A DNA stretch of 64,000 bases from Neolentinus lepideus HHB14362 ss-1. Taxonomy: Eukaryota; Basidiomycota; Agaricomycetes; Gloeophyllales; Gloeophyllaceae. Shown here piece by piece: positions 28,341 through 40,260 of the stretch (positions are counted from its first letter, which is position 1; each line of letters starts with the position of its first letter). Below the pieces are notes generated by a model. The model did not search any database. It saw only the letters and a program-made list of their open reading frames with translations, and was not told where the DNA came from. The stretch lies in assembly GCA_001632425.1 (NCBI GenBank), contig KV425598.1:1-64000 (forward strand), written 5' to 3'. A program made the translations under genes and the position numbers.

Positions 28341-30260
28341 CCATTACAGTCTTTCCTTGTGATCCTCGCAAAGGTCCCCAGTGCACAAGCTGGAAGACTT
28401 GACGTGCCCTCTGAAGCCAAAAGTGCCATCAAGACTGGTGAGTTTCTCCCATGCTATCATTCCCTTCCTGTCTCCCCACTGGTGTCGTTGATAGGCCTCC
28501 AGCGTCGCTAGCCTCTGAAAACGTGTTTTCGGCGTGTTCGACACGATGCGGAAAGCGCCGAGATCACCGAGCGTTCACCGAGCTACGACTCAATACATCG
28601 GCGATCCCCGAGGACGCGCACCACCGGATACTGACGTCACTGCCGAGCAGTGTACACTTCGCCGCGCCGCATGCCTGTCGGTGCTATACCGGGACTCAAT
28701 TCGATGACTCAGGATACGCCGAGGTTGTCGAGTGTTGCTTATGCGCTCGGAAGACGGAACCGATGGCATCGGCAACGCTTACTCAACACCCTGCCCCTTC
28801 CATACGATACGACAATCCTAGGAACCTCCGGAACTCAGCCTACTCTCTCCGTGGCAACGAGTCGCAGCACTCGGTGCATCCATCAAGCGCCGAAACACGC
28901 TGAGTCACTCATATCGGTCTTCCTGACGCAAACCAGCTGATCTTACCTTCCGTCTGACCCTGCAATAACTCGGCAGTCATTGGTCGTCATACGATAGGAT
29001 GCCGTGGGCCCCCGTTTCGGTCCGGTGCCGTCGCAACACTCGGTCAGCCCTCCTTATGAAGTTCGAGGCGATGGTCATCAAGCACGAGTCGTCAGAACGC
29101 ACCGAGGCGCTGTACGGGCTCAAGATGGAAGGATATTCCCTGGGGCGGCGGTTTCTGACCCGCCTAGAGTGCTTCGGAATAAGAGTGGTATGCGGCGGAC
29201 GATTGGCGAGCGGCTTGGGAGTTTAGCGAGACTCGGCGGCGCATTTCTGGTTGTATTCTCTGATTGTAGACGCATGGAGCATTAGGCAGTCTCGGACTTA
29301 GCGGTTTCTTAGACTTCGGGTCACTTAGTACTTTAGGCGACCTGTATATTCCTTTCCAGCAGCGAATTTTACCTGACAGCTCACATCTCAAAGTCTCGTT
29401 GCGTCCGAATTGCGTTCTAAGAAGACCTCGGCGTGAGGTCTTGCGTTCACCTCTGCGTTTATCGTCCCTATTGCGTTCTCCCTGAGTCTTCTGCACCGGC
29501 GTTCCCTCTTATCGCATCATCGAAGTCCTCCGGCGTGGAGGAACCTGTCAGTCTATCGTCCGACTATCGTCCGAGTCCCCGAAAAGGACAAGCTGGTCTA
29601 GCCCGGCTCCGAGAACCCTCCGAGAAGTGCTGAGTTGGCGCCGAGACGCGAATAGTAAGAGAGTTAGGGAGTTAGAAGAATTGAAGAGCGTCCGGGTCTA
29701 CTCACAAAGAGATATACGGTGCCATTTAGTGTTCTGTTTTACATTCCTCACCTCCCCCGAGCTTTACCCTTCTGCCCTTCGACTACTGACACTATTAGAC
29801 GGAGTTCCCTCCGCGTTTTCTAGGTGTTTTTGGTGGTTGTTGTGTGTTGTAGCCTGTCATCGTTCACTGGATATCCTATTTTTCAGTGCAGCCACGGGGT
29901 CACGGTGCCCAAGTATCTCTTGCACTCCAATATGCCTGCCACCTCCACCGTGCCACATGAGATATCAGCCAACTTCATTTCCACACCACCCGACGCCACT
30001 TTCTCACCCAATGATGCATCAATCTATGTGTATCCCCAGATCTGTTTTCTGTGTTCCTTGTGACCTGCTCTTATCCCCAGTGCACAAGTTGGAAGCCCAG
30101 CTCGCTGCAGTCCAGCCTCTGAACGGCGAGTCTGTCCTGCTCCAACCGATGATCCAGTCCCCACCTCCCCACACAAACGACCCCGCTCAGCATGGTGTCG
30201 GTAGATTTTGCTACCTAGAGAAAAATATCCAAACCAGCTGGATATCCCAGGCAACATAAT
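28341..30260. other. Mixed repeat debris, possibly an LTR-element remnant
   Basis: Two segments on the + strand share CCCCAGTGCACAAG(C/T)TGGAAG (near 28378 and 30079) and both read SPVHKLE in one frame. At 29633 TTGGCGCCGAGACGCG resembles a primer-binding site next to an LTR, and a short frame follows (from about 29930, MPATSTVPHEISANF). No protease, integrase or reverse transcriptase is seen and no second LTR is identifiable. I therefore do not name an element. Confidence 0.25.
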
Positions 30261-31636
30261 CCTATAAGAGATTGCTGGACTTGTCTTTGGTCGAGCAGCT
30301 CCCTTGTGTTCATGGGCAAAAAGGAACTATTTGCAGTATGCTTCCCAGAAAAATAAACAAAAATAATAGCTGACTACCAGAGTCTAGCTGAGAGTGGTTA
30401 TAAAGCAGAGCGTGAAGTCCAGAGTGCAGACTTCCAGATAATCTCAATCAAGAGTACTTTCCCTCACAGTAGAGAGTTCAGACACTTGACAAGAATAGAT
30501 TGCAAACTGGTACAGCTACCAAGAGTGCTACTTGAGAAAGGATACAAATGAGATAGTCGATTGTCTTCTACAAAAGATCTCTCCCTCTAGCTACAAAATT
30601 TCTCTCCCTTTTATACCTTTCCAGTTCAAACTCCTCTTGAATTCTCCTCTGCTGAGTTTGAATGCAAGAACAATAAGAAAGCACAAGAAAGGAAAGTAAC
30701 TATGGTAACTACAAGAATGACTCAGCTCCTCCTACTTGACTCAAAACAAGTCATTCATGAGTAAGCAAGTGAGTCAGCGGCTACCAACTATGTGACAAAC
30801 TATCCCAGTAAGGAAACAGTCTGAGTAATTGGCAACAAGGAAAACAATAGTGCGAGAACAGCTAATCCAAAAAATACAAAGTCCATATTGACATGGCAAC
30901 TGTATCATGCTCCCTGCTCTTGCTGGATTTGAGACCTTGCTTCTTCAGCCTTCCTCAACTTCTCTCACGCTTCTTCAAAGGTAAGAGGCAAGTAAATATT
31001 TTCCTCCTCCTTGCCTAACTAATTAAAGAATCAGTGGTCCCTTTCCATGTCCAGCAGGCTCCTATACATCCCTAGGCTAATTGCTTTGCCCACAAATACT
31101 GCATAGACATGGTATCTGCCAGTAGTATTTTAGCTTGCAGCGTCTAGTGTGATTTTGCATTCGAACAGAATTCTTGTCTGACAATGGACATTCCAGCGCA
31201 TCTACCTGCTATCCATTTCCTTGTCCCAGTCTTCACACCTGTATGCCATCAAGCTCAACATCCACCCGTCCCTCCCTGCCCCCACCCTCTGCATTGCACA
31301 TCACCAACTTTTCCCACTTGTGCCTTGTGCGCCACCCACTTCCTCTCCTATGACAGGGTGTGCTCACCTCCTCCATCTCTTCTCCCATTGCCCATGTCTG
31401 TGGTCTCCAACAGACTAATTTGCCCTGCACCACCCCACAACCACAGCCCATACACCCTTCTCCTTCTCCTCATCACAGTGTTTGCAGCTGACTGTCATCA
31501 CACCTGAAAAGAAGCCACCGCTCTCAGACAAGACAAGACAAGACAAGCATGCTGAATCTCGATGGCTGCCCAATTCCCGAGAGGCCCCTCCCTCCCCACT
31601 GCCACCCTTTAAGCTTGAGTAGTATAACACTGAGTA
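30261..31636. other. AT-rich transposon-like debris
   Basis: No intact gene. On the minus strand around 30.92-31.15 kb broken frames read HVYAVFVGKAISLGMYRSLL and LPLTFEEA, vaguely like an RNase H / viroplasmin-type N-terminal domain of retroelements, with in-frame stops. A purine-rich GAGCAGGGAGCA followed by TGATACAG (minus strand, near 30910-30925) would suit a polypurine tract next to an LTR. All of this is weak. Confidence 0.25.
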
Positions 31637-32116
31637 TCCTCACTTGTACATCACCAACTATCCTCACTTGTATAACACCGACTATCCTCACTTGTATAAC
31701 ACCGACTATCCTCACTTGCCCATCACCCACTTACCTCGCTTGCCCATCACCGACTATCCTCACTTGCCCATCACCCACTTACCTCGCTTGCCCATCACCA
31801 ACTATCCTCACTTGCCCATCACCCACTGTCCTCACTTGCCCATCACCCACTTTCCTCACTTGCCCATCACCCACTGTCCTCACTTGCCCATCACCAAGTA
31901 TCCTCACTTGCCCATCACCCACTATCCTCACTTGCCCATCACCCACTATCCTCGCTTGCCCATCACCCACTATCCTCGCTTGCCCATCACCCACTGTCCT
32001 CGCTTGCCCATCACTGTCTATCCTCACTTGCCCATCACCCACTTCCCTCACTTGCCCATCACTGTCTATCCCCACTTGCCCATCACCCACTGTCCCCACT
32101 TGCCCATCACCCACTT
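31637..32116. repeat. Minisatellite: 20 copies of a 24-bp unit
   Basis: Exactly 480 bp made of twenty 24-bp units with the core TCCTCACTTGCCCATCACCC plus four variable bases (ACTA, ACTG, ACTT and others). The first three units carry TGTACATCACC or TGTATAACACC instead of TGCCCATCACC, so divergence is highest at the left edge. Because 24 is a multiple of three, several frames stay open on both strands and create spurious repeat ORFs (LTCPSPTI, HLPITHYP, GDGQVRIV). There is no sign that any of them is a real gene. Confidence 0.97.
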
Positions 32117-32545
32117 TCCTCCATCTCCATCTCCATCTCGCTATCCCGCTGTTCTACCGGTCTTAATATCCCCGTGCCCGCCGAAACCAGCCCAATGCGA
32201 GGACACACAAACCAAAACCACAAGTGCCCACATGAATTCCTTATTCCTTACGGTACCCAGACCCAACCACAGCGAGAAAAACACAGCGAGAGAAACACAG
32301 CAAAAGCAAATAGCACGACAGCAAACAGCAGGAAGCAAATCGAGACAAACGGCAGTAAATCGAGAAAACAGAAGCGGATAGAGTCCCGAAACGCCGCACG
32401 CAGCGTACTAGTATTCGCCTATTATTCGTAAATAGAAACCTATCTCGCCGCACCACCTAAGAGATCTCCTCGCCACACCTGGAAGGCTATGCCACCACAA
32501 CACACCCCTCACCACCTATTCCCACAAGGCCCCTCACCCCCTCCC

Positions 32546-33193
32546 CTAAAACCCCGCCAAACACCCCTCGTCCTTCTCCTCCAGCTCGCAGCTCTTGAGC
32601 CTGCACGCGCGTATCGCCTTGTACCTGCCCTCGTCCACCTTGCTTTTCCGCCCTTCGTCCACCCTGCTTTTCCGCCCCTCACCGCCCCTGGTTTTGCGCC
32701 GGTCACGGATGGGGCTCTCGGTGGGCGTGGGCGGGTGCGGGAGGAAGGCGAGGGCGGTGGAGGTGAGGGAGCGCGAGGTGCCCCAGTCGAACTCGGAGAG
32801 GAGGGGCGCGATGGAGGCGTCGGACTCGTCGGACTCTGACGAGAGGTCGGGGATTAGAGGGGGCATGGCGAGGGGGCGCGGGCGGGAGTGGCGGTGGGGA
32901 TGCGGGGCCGCGTTATTGGTATCACCCGGGGGCTGCGTCCGGTGAGGGTGGCGTTCGAGGGAGCTCACGGGAACAGGCCGGGGATACACGGACTTTGTGG
33001 GGAGGTAGGTCTTCCCTGGACACCCGCGGGCGGGGAGGGCGCACGCGTTGGGGGCGACGACGATGGGGGAGCGGTCGTACGCGGCGGGGGAGTGGGCGGC
33101 GAAGGTGCGCGTGAGGACGGGAGACGGCGGGAAGTGGACGTGGCGGGAGGCGGGGGCGGGGGAGCGTTTGAGGATGGGGCGGGGCTGGGTCAT
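32546..33193 (-). CDS. Conserved basidiomycete hypothetical protein
   Basis: A single exon of 215 residues starting at ATG 33193. The N-terminal 70 residues carry RPILKRSPAP, RHVHFPPSPVLTRTF, YDRSPIVVAPNACALP and ARGCPGKTYLP, a pattern I believe recurs in short agaricomycete proteins of unknown function. A His/Pro-rich linker and an acidic Ser/Asp/Glu stretch (PDLSSESDESDASIAPLLSEF) follow. The C-terminus contains a short direct duplication, GRKSRVDE / GRKSKVDE, ahead of a basic Arg/Lys tail. RPILK and HVHFPPSP look like short docking motifs, but that is inference. GC-rich codon use matches the host genes. Confidence 0.75.
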   Translation of the reverse strand: MTQPRPILKRSPAPASRHVHFPPSPVLTRTFAAHSPAAYDRSPIVVAPNACALPARGCPGKTYLPTKSVYPRPVPVSSLERHPHRTQPPGDTNNAAPHPHRHSRPRPLAMPPLIPDLSSESDESDASIAPLLSEFDWGTSRSLTSTALAFLPHPPTPTESPIRDRRKTRGGEGRKSRVDEGRKSKVDEGRYKAIRACRLKSCELEEKDEGCLAGF

Positions 33194-36100
33194 GGTGAAT
33201 ACGAGATGAACGAGAATGATTTCAAAGTCGGGTATACGAGCGACCAGGCAGTCGCTGTTAACAGGACATGGACATGGCCATCGTGAACAGCTAGTGGTGA
33301 TAACCCAAAGAAGTCAGAGATATAGAGACTGACTGCCCTGACACGTTGAGATGCACGCGGCAAGCCTCCAGCTACTCGTCCCTGACAATCGTAGCAAGGA
33401 GAGCTGGGCGGTGCTGGCAAATTTATGTGAGGCGGCGTTGTTTGGCACCGGCCGGACGCCCCGATATGGACATAACCCGATGACGTAGCGGCCTTTGTCC
33501 GGTGGCTGTGCTCCTTCTCTCGCTTTATAACCGCCCTCCACGTTTGTTCGACAACGATTCATGCACGTTCCAAGTTCCCTTACGAGCGTTTGTCGTAACC
33601 ACCGATGTGTACGCAAGGCTGCTTTACGTTTGCGATAACGATGGACTTTTCTTCGTTTCGCGGCAGCTTGGGGACATCGCGTGTAATCGATAATCCTCCG
33701 ATTGACTTTGTTTTAGCTCGAAACTTGCATCGGTGCCCTTTCTCCCCAGTCACCTGTTCTCCTGCGTGAAGGAACAGCGTGTGAGTCATCTTTTACGTTC
33801 ACATCTCCCTCCGTACCCACAACATCGTGTTGATAGTGTTGTGTCCTCGCACTTCTCCATCGAATTCCCCATGACGTATGTCCTTCGAATCGCACTCGCA
33901 TCTTCTTCCTGCTCTCACCATGGGAGAGCCCAGCGTCTGGGCCGATCCTTCTCCTCCAATGTGTAAGCGCGTATATTCGCCAGCGTGCCGGGTTGGATGA
34001 TACATCTATAGCCCAGAGCGTCCCAAGTTTAGATGTACATCTCGCATCGGAAACGTTGCACGCCCAGGACTGGTTCGTCCCTGGGGCGGTAAAACGTAGC
34101 CACTGGCGTTAATACCCCGAGACGCCACAGAGACTCACACCATTGACTCCAAAACACTCCATCCCCATCCTGATCATAACCACAACACCAGACCTAATTA
34201 TACGAATTCATATCCGCCTTGTCGCCGCATCTCCAATTCCGCCGCGACCAACCCGCGAGACGCGCTGATATCCACCAACCAGCGAGACGTGGGGTTCTTT
34301 CAAGTTGTTGCATGCAGTGCGTCCGTGTCTTCACGCACTCGCCCCAGCGCCGTCCTCCCAAGACGACTGTCCTCCCTATGCCCAGGGGTTCAAGCTCGCG
34401 TACCTTACATCCACGCTCTATACACACACCAACTCGCGGCAAACATCCGACGTGCGGTGCACCTCATCAGGAACCGGGATGCGCCAAGAAATATTGAAGG
34501 CACCCATACCCATATACCCATATCGTCCGCACTTTTTCTTGCGCCGCGGTGTCTTCAGACCCGCGAACAACGGTCGGCAAGGTCACTCGGAATCGGTATC
34601 GGTTAGCTCACCCGTTCTCGCCTCGGGAAGCATGCGGACACTTTCGCACCTCAGAGAAAACGTCGAGATCGCGTATCACCCGCCGCAGGGTCTTCGACGC
34701 AGTCAGGTTAACAGAGAGGCGAGACACGCGCACACCAAGAAATCCCTGCATTCGTATATCAATCCGCCGCCCGGTCCTTGCATTCGTATCTCAGCAGCTG
34801 ACGGGCGGGAATAAGCTTCTCGTGCCGAACGAATGGGGGGGCAGTGAGCATGAGCAAGCACATACTGACTGGACCGTGTAGCTTCCGCCATTTGTGAGTC
34901 GCTGGTACGGACATGATCGTAGCGGAGGTATTTTGGGGCGACAGCGCATTCAATCTACCGCACTTGTCCGCGTCGCGTACGAGCAAGCACTGAATCGCAA
35001 TCCGAGATACAGACGGGAGACGTACAGGGTAAATAACGACGCCGCCTTGTAGCCCGCAAAAACGTCTCCCGCCTTCCCGCACCTGGTGAGCAGAGAGGCC
35101 GTCCCGGTTTCGTCCAGCGTGCGTCCCCAAAATCGTTCCAGACCTCGTGGGCCCCAAACCGAGGAAATATTTCGAGCGCGTCCCCTGAACCGATGCGTCC
35201 CGGGTAAGAAGTCAGGACCGCCCGTGACCAAGACATATACTAGGCTTGATACGGCGCCTCCTAAATACGACTTAGTAGACAAGCAACTGTCTTATATGGA
35301 GGCTTGTTCATATTTAGTATCAGCGTCGCAGAAGTCTCCCACAAGCACGCATACTTTCCGCAAAAGGCAAGCCTGTCTGCCTCAAACGGCAGGTACGCGA
35401 CCGAGATACTGGGAGACTCCTGCCGCTCTTCGGCAGACATCCTCTCAATGCTAAGTCCTGCCTTTGACTCGCACCGCTGCTAATCATGTCGGCGTACATG
35501 CAAGTGTCTTCTCGCGACCATCATCTCACCAAGACACTTTCAAGACCACAGAATAGCTCTACCCTGGGAAGGACTCGCAGTACGAAGGCTGCACGTCTGC
35601 GGCAAGTTAATCTGGTGCATCACGACAACTGTCGTTCTTAGCAATGCACAACGGCGTCAGGTTGGCGCCATCCGGGTGGGGGAACTACTGCAAGAGGCAT
35701 GAAGGTGAAGTGAATATGAATTCGGAGACTGGTGAGGAGGACGAGGAAGGATCAGATGCAGAAGGGTCGTCGGGACCCAAAGGCTTAGGCAGGCATGTAT
35801 ATTTTGTATTATGACCCGTATTAGGTTTCGAAACCATCTTGTTTCCTTGCTATGGATTGTGACATGTACTCTACTCCTATCCACTTGTAATGCCAACCGC
35901 CTTCTATATTGTATCCTTGGCCGAGTTGGGGTGACTACACTCGGATTCTGCAGAAACTAAGAGCCCCCGGGAATGATGTGGTATCGCAGATCAAGACTGT
36001 AGGACAGTCAGTCAGTCAAAAGGTATGCCCAAGTGGCAGCCTAGAGTAAATTAAACATAATAGAGGCAGACTAGAGCAATTGAGAGAGAATTTGAGACGT

Positions 36101-36890
36101 AGGTAGTGTACGGTGTGTCGCCGGCAAGTGCATGCACATGGCTTACCACTGCGACGGTGCCTCTAGCACCGAATCAAGTAATGGCCATTTCCTAAACGGG
36201 CGCAAGGGGAGACTTCACTGACGCGTATCGTGAATATGGCCTAGCCTAGACATATACCTGCACGGGCGCTCGCCACACGAGATTGAAGGACTCGAGAGCC
36301 TCGTATATACGACGGCCTCTAGGGGCGAGTAAAAGCAACGTCTGCTCCTGCGGAATGGATCAATCCTGGTGCGCACGAGTCCGCTCAGCGCAAAGATTAC
36401 CTAAACTGGGTAGGGAGCGCGGATACTACCGGCCTTCAGTCGCAGTCGCAGTCTATCGTCTATATACCTGCGGAGGCGTGATCATTCTAGGGCATATATA
36501 TGCAAAAGACGGCTCCTGGTCGATGTTAGTATATGTGAACGCGACTTGAAAGATCCCCTCGTGCAGTACTTCTGGGAAGCAGTCAGCGTTCACCATAGCA
36601 AGCCAGAGTAAAGAGTGAGGGTCGATGCCTTGCTATAACACACGCCGACTGAGCCACAGAAGCAGCAGGACTTTTTTGGTGGAGCGGTGCCCGGCTTCCG
36701 ACAGTCGACTGAAGTCGCCTTCGTTAGCTCGCTGAGTTTGCTCGACTCTTCAGTCGAGATTGTTTCTGTCACCGCGGGGAAATGCATTTACGCACTCCGT
36801 GTGGGACTCGATACCGTAGCCGTTGTATAACCGTGATTGCCTGTTACTTTTTTACTTGTGGTAGAGGGCCACTGCTCTGGATGGCATGGG
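33194..36890. other. Gene-free interval
   Basis: About 3.7 kb between the small hypothetical gene and a TIR element. No frame shows conserved blocks or a convincing splice model. A tRNA A-box-like TGGCCGAGTTGG at 35918-35929 has no matching B box or cloverleaf. Confidence 0.5.
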
Positions 36891-37084
36891 TACGAGTCTT
36901 GAAGTCACTTGTTACATTTTCTGAGCATATTATAATAATTGTCAGAAATTTTTGTACTTCATTATAATTGAAAAATGGTCTAAAATGGATTGTTAATCCC
37001 ATTTTAATCCATCTTTCTGCTGGTAATCAATTATAATGCAGCATGGAAAGTCCCAACAATACCACTGTAGCTATTGATTCCCCT

Positions 37085-37375
37085 CTACTGTGCCACCCAC
37101 TACAAACTGTTGTTGTAGTAGGGTTCCCTCAGTAAGAAGCCCTGCTGAGTGTCCTGAAAGCAAAGAAAACACTAAAAATACAAACATATTCCAAATAATG
37201 CACATGCATAGCATAAACTGATATTGAGAAGCAGGAAGAAAATTGAACAAGTACAAGAAAGTTATGCAGTAAATATTGAGGACAGACACTAAAAAATGAC
37301 TTTGTAATGAGTTTGTAGTGATCACTACAAGCAGACTAATAATTTACTCCACAGAACATTCCACTGATTGCTCAT
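37085..37375. repeat. Direct repeat within element A, unit 1
   Basis: Starts GCCACCCACTACAAACTGTT and includes a palindrome, TTGTAGTGATCACTACAA, at 37313-37330. It matches 38225-38590 in order and orientation, with small indels. Confidence 0.8.
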
Positions 37376-37379
37376 TTTG

Positions 37380-37849
37380 NNNNNNNNNNNNNNNNNNNNN
37401 NNNNNNNNNNNNNNNNNNNNNNNNNNNNNNNNNNNNNNNNNNNNNNNNNNNNNNNNNNNNNNNNNNNNNNNNNNNNNNNNNNNNNNNNNNNNNNNNNNNN
37501 NNNNNNNNNNNNNNNNNNNNNNNNNNNNNNNNNNNNNNNNNNNNNNNNNNNNNNNNNNNNNNNNNNNNNNNNNNNNNNNNNNNNNNNNNNNNNNNNNNNN
37601 NNNNNNNNNNNNNNNNNNNNNNNNNNNNNNNNNNNNNNNNNNNNNNNNNNNNNNNNNNNNNNNNNNNNNNNNNNNNNNNNNNNNNNNNNNNNNNNNNNNN
37701 NNNNNNNNNNNNNNNNNNNNNNNNNNNNNNNNNNNNNNNNNNNNNNNNNNNNNNNNNNNNNNNNNNNNNNNNNNNNNNNNNNNNNNNNNNNNNNNNNNNN
37801 NNNNNNNNNNNNNNNNNNNNNNNNNNNNNNNNNNNNNNNNNNNNNNNNN
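37380..37849. other. Assembly gap (470 N)
   Basis: Unknown sequence. The gap lies between a direct repeat and a tandem-repeat unit of element A, so repeat collapse is a likely cause. Long frames running through the N are artefacts. Confidence 0.99.
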
Positions 37850-38224
37850 TAAGGTAAGAGAGAGATATACAACATCAATATTTACCATATTTGGAAGGTA
37901 TAACCAAACAAATAAACAAAATGTGTATGTACCAGTGGGTTGTACAAAATTTTCCGATATTTTTTAGCAAATTTTCCGATTTTTCTCAGTGGAAATACCA
38001 GGTATTGGTGACTAAACAGTGTGTAAAATCTTGCAGAACTTTCATGCTGTCTACGTCATTCTCTTCCTGGTATCCCAAGCCCACTCAATGAACTGACTGC
38101 TGAAGTCAGTAGGCAATTACAAGCTAAGATTATACACTAGAGTCTAGTAAGCTTGAAGCCCTTTGTGACCCGCGCGAGCGAGCATCTGGCCAGTCAGAGG
38201 CCAGCACTTGGAATCGACGCCACG

Positions 38225-38590
38225 CCACCCACTACAAACCGTCATTGTAGTCTGGTTCCCACGGTAAGAAACACCTCTCAGAGTGTACTGGGTCTCCCAA
38301 ATGCAAATAAAATGCTAAAAATACAGAAATATTATTAATAATGCAAATATATACCAAAAGCTTATATTGAGAAGCAAAGAGAAAATGAAGCAAGTCTATG
38401 AAAGTGAGGAAGAAAATATCGAGAAATGAGACTACAAAACAAGTTTGTAGTGACTTTGTAGTGACGACTACAAGCGGACTTGGAATCGGACATCCAACGT
38501 CCTAGTCGATACTATGAATGTTTCACCCACCGATTACTCGGCAGAGCATTCCCACAGGCTCATCGTTCAGCAGAGCGCTCATTCTGAGCA
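38225..38590. repeat. Direct repeat within element A, unit 2
   Basis: Starts CACCCACTACAAACCGTCAT and continues through TATTGAGAAGCA and GTTTGTAGTGACTTTGTAGT, parallel to 37085-37375. It extends further right, into CGGCAGAGCATTCCCACAGG and CTCATTCTGAGC, which the gap removes from unit 1. Confidence 0.8.
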
Positions 38591-38626
38591 TATATAAACA
38601 CTTTCCTTCATACCTCAGGACTCATA

Positions 38627-39450
38627 ACTTACCTTACTTACCTTATCTGACTCCTTCAGCAATCTCGAGCAGCTGTATACCCACTAAAACCCCACCCTCC
38701 CTCACCCAATTGGGGGGGAGCTCATCCTCCTTGAGGAGTGTTCCGGACCATGTTTGCCAGACTCATCTGGGAGGAATCGCTTTTTTACCATACTTTTTTC
38801 TGTTCGTGGTCTGGCAATCTAAGTTCAGTCTTTTGTTTATTATGGCTAGCCACCAGTTTCGTATTTCTGCTTCCGTGAACTCAGTGTTATTGTTACTTAT
38901 CACTCGCTCGCAGCGTAGGTTCCATATCAAAGGTGCAGATTCTGTGACTAGAATTCAGTAGAGTCTGTTATCACCTGGTTTTGCAGTGCCATTCACTGTC
39001 TGGAAGTCAGCCAGACCACAGCCAAGAATTTGGCCAAGGGATATTGGGTGCCAGATGGAGTTGAAGCAGCAGGACTTGGGATATATATATACCTCCATCT
39101 GGAGTCCTAGATGATTTCGCGGGTGCAGAGTTTGCATCTGGACAGACAAGTGCACTCGTGGATGGGATTGTTAATAGGAGATATGGTGAGTGCATGTAGC
39201 AATGGTGTCCTGAAAATTTACTGTGACACAAAGCTAGCATCTTTAGGGTGGTGGCGGACGTATCGAGTGTTCCATTGTGATATAGAGAACAGCAAAGAGC
39301 AACTGCATCTGTCTAGGATTGGCAGCTGTGGATGGCATCTACTCATTACAGAGGAACCTTGCCGATCATTAATTCTATGTCACATATATGACAGTTTGAA
39401 TGTCCCTGCAAATGTCAGCAGCTGGCATTCCAACTAAGCTCTCCATAGAA
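38627..39450. other. Repeat-like interval without a supported gene
   Basis: Low-GC sequence between the two TIR elements. An open frame reads through parts of it but has no recognisable domain and begins inside element A. Confidence 0.4.
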
Positions 39451-39530
39451 TCTTCCTGAACTGACCTTCAGTAGCCTCCGCCCCGGCCGTGCTTGATTGA
39501 CATTCTCCCAACCTATACCAGGCGATACCT
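39451..39530 (+). repeat. 80-bp direct repeat, left copy
   Basis: Starts TCTTCCTGAACTGACCTTCA and recurs at 42291-42370, with about one base in ten changed. The two copies bracket the TIR element at 39584-42140. Confidence 0.85.
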
Positions 39531-39919
39531 AGTGCAGTCAGCTGCTGATATCAAGTCCGAGTCCTCCGATTCCCGGTGCTCGCACTGCCTGACATCAGGA
39601 AAAGCCTCCTGTGCTTATTATATCATATTATGTCTAATACAGTCGAATCATACCTGATTAAACAGATTCACCTGTCATGTCTGATATGGCCACTGAGGCT
39701 AGTCCCTCAGCTGATTTGGTATGATCAGTCCTAATTCTGTATGAATCAGTCCTGACTACATCAACCTCAGATCTAATCAAACTATTGTTATGTTGAATTA
39801 AGATATCAAGTTGGGGTAAAACCATATATTATTGGCTTCTATGTACATACAAATGCACTATATACATACATGAATGAAAGAATGATAAAAGTTGTGAATA
39901 AACTTCATTTCTATGACTC

Positions 39920-40260
39920 ATCAAGCTGGCAGCCAGTCTATGAGTCTCGCAGCACTCTGCAGGCTCGACACATTCAACTCATGTTGTATGCGCAAAGCAT
40001 CAATATCACTAATCTGTGATTCTGGTGAGCCAATGGATAACATGACAAGTAATAATATGATCACCTGTGAAGGCTCTAAGGCTGCATTCGGATGCACAGC
40101 CGCAATGCGGCCAACGTTGCCAGGATGCCCCTTCAGCCAATCCAACACTCGGAAAAGCACTGCCACACTGCCGCGCCGTGACCAACTTGGCTTTGGCCCT
40201 TGGGGGCACCATGGCGTGGCCGTGCAACTGAACAGAGCCTAAGACCCAGTCAATAACAAT
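39920..40260 (-). pseudogene. Unidentified coding-like fragment inside TIR element C
   Basis: A minus-strand frame of 81 codons (to 39921) reads VLFRVLDWLKGHPGNVGRIA and AAVHPNAALEPSQVI. Upstream on the same strand, in another frame, VQLHGHAMVPPRAKAK can be read. Third-position GC suggests former coding sequence, perhaps a captured exon. I do not recognise the family. Confidence 0.35.

Larger units (their letters stand above)
36893..38624 (-). mobile_element. TIR element copy A (non-autonomous, TA-flanked), with sequence gap
   Basis: The left end, TA|CGAGTCTTGAAGTCAC, begins at 36893 and the right end, ACCTCAGGACTCA|TA, ends at 38624. As inverted repeats these agree at 12 of 15 positions counting the TA. 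The body matches the element at 62549-63901 in inverted orientation, including GCATGGGTACGAGTC and TTACATTTTCTGAGC near the left end and TTACTCGGCA ... GCTCATTCTGAGC near the right end. It contains a direct duplication (37085-37375 and 38225-38590), one 255-275-bp tandem-repeat unit (37850-38095) and a 470-bp gap. No transposase frame is visible. TA flanks suggest a Tc1/mariner-like mobiliser, which is inference. Confidence 0.7.

Noticed and set aside
29633..29648. TTGGCGCCGAGACGCG as an LTR-retrotransposon primer-binding site
   Set aside because: No paired LTRs, no TG...CA ends and no pol domains could be found around it, so I list the region only as possible debris.
31549..32381. Long repeat-protein ORFs on both strands across the minisatellite
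   Set aside because: The unit length of 24 keeps frames open by arithmetic. The ORFs overlap on both strands and have no conserved flanks.
35918..35929. TGGCCGAGTTGG, a tRNA A-box match
   Set aside because: No B box at the right distance and no cloverleaf; at most a relic of a tRNA-derived repeat.
37318..37967. Open frames of 170-200 codons around 37.4-37.9 kb
   Set aside because: They consist almost entirely of unknown residues from the 470-N gap.
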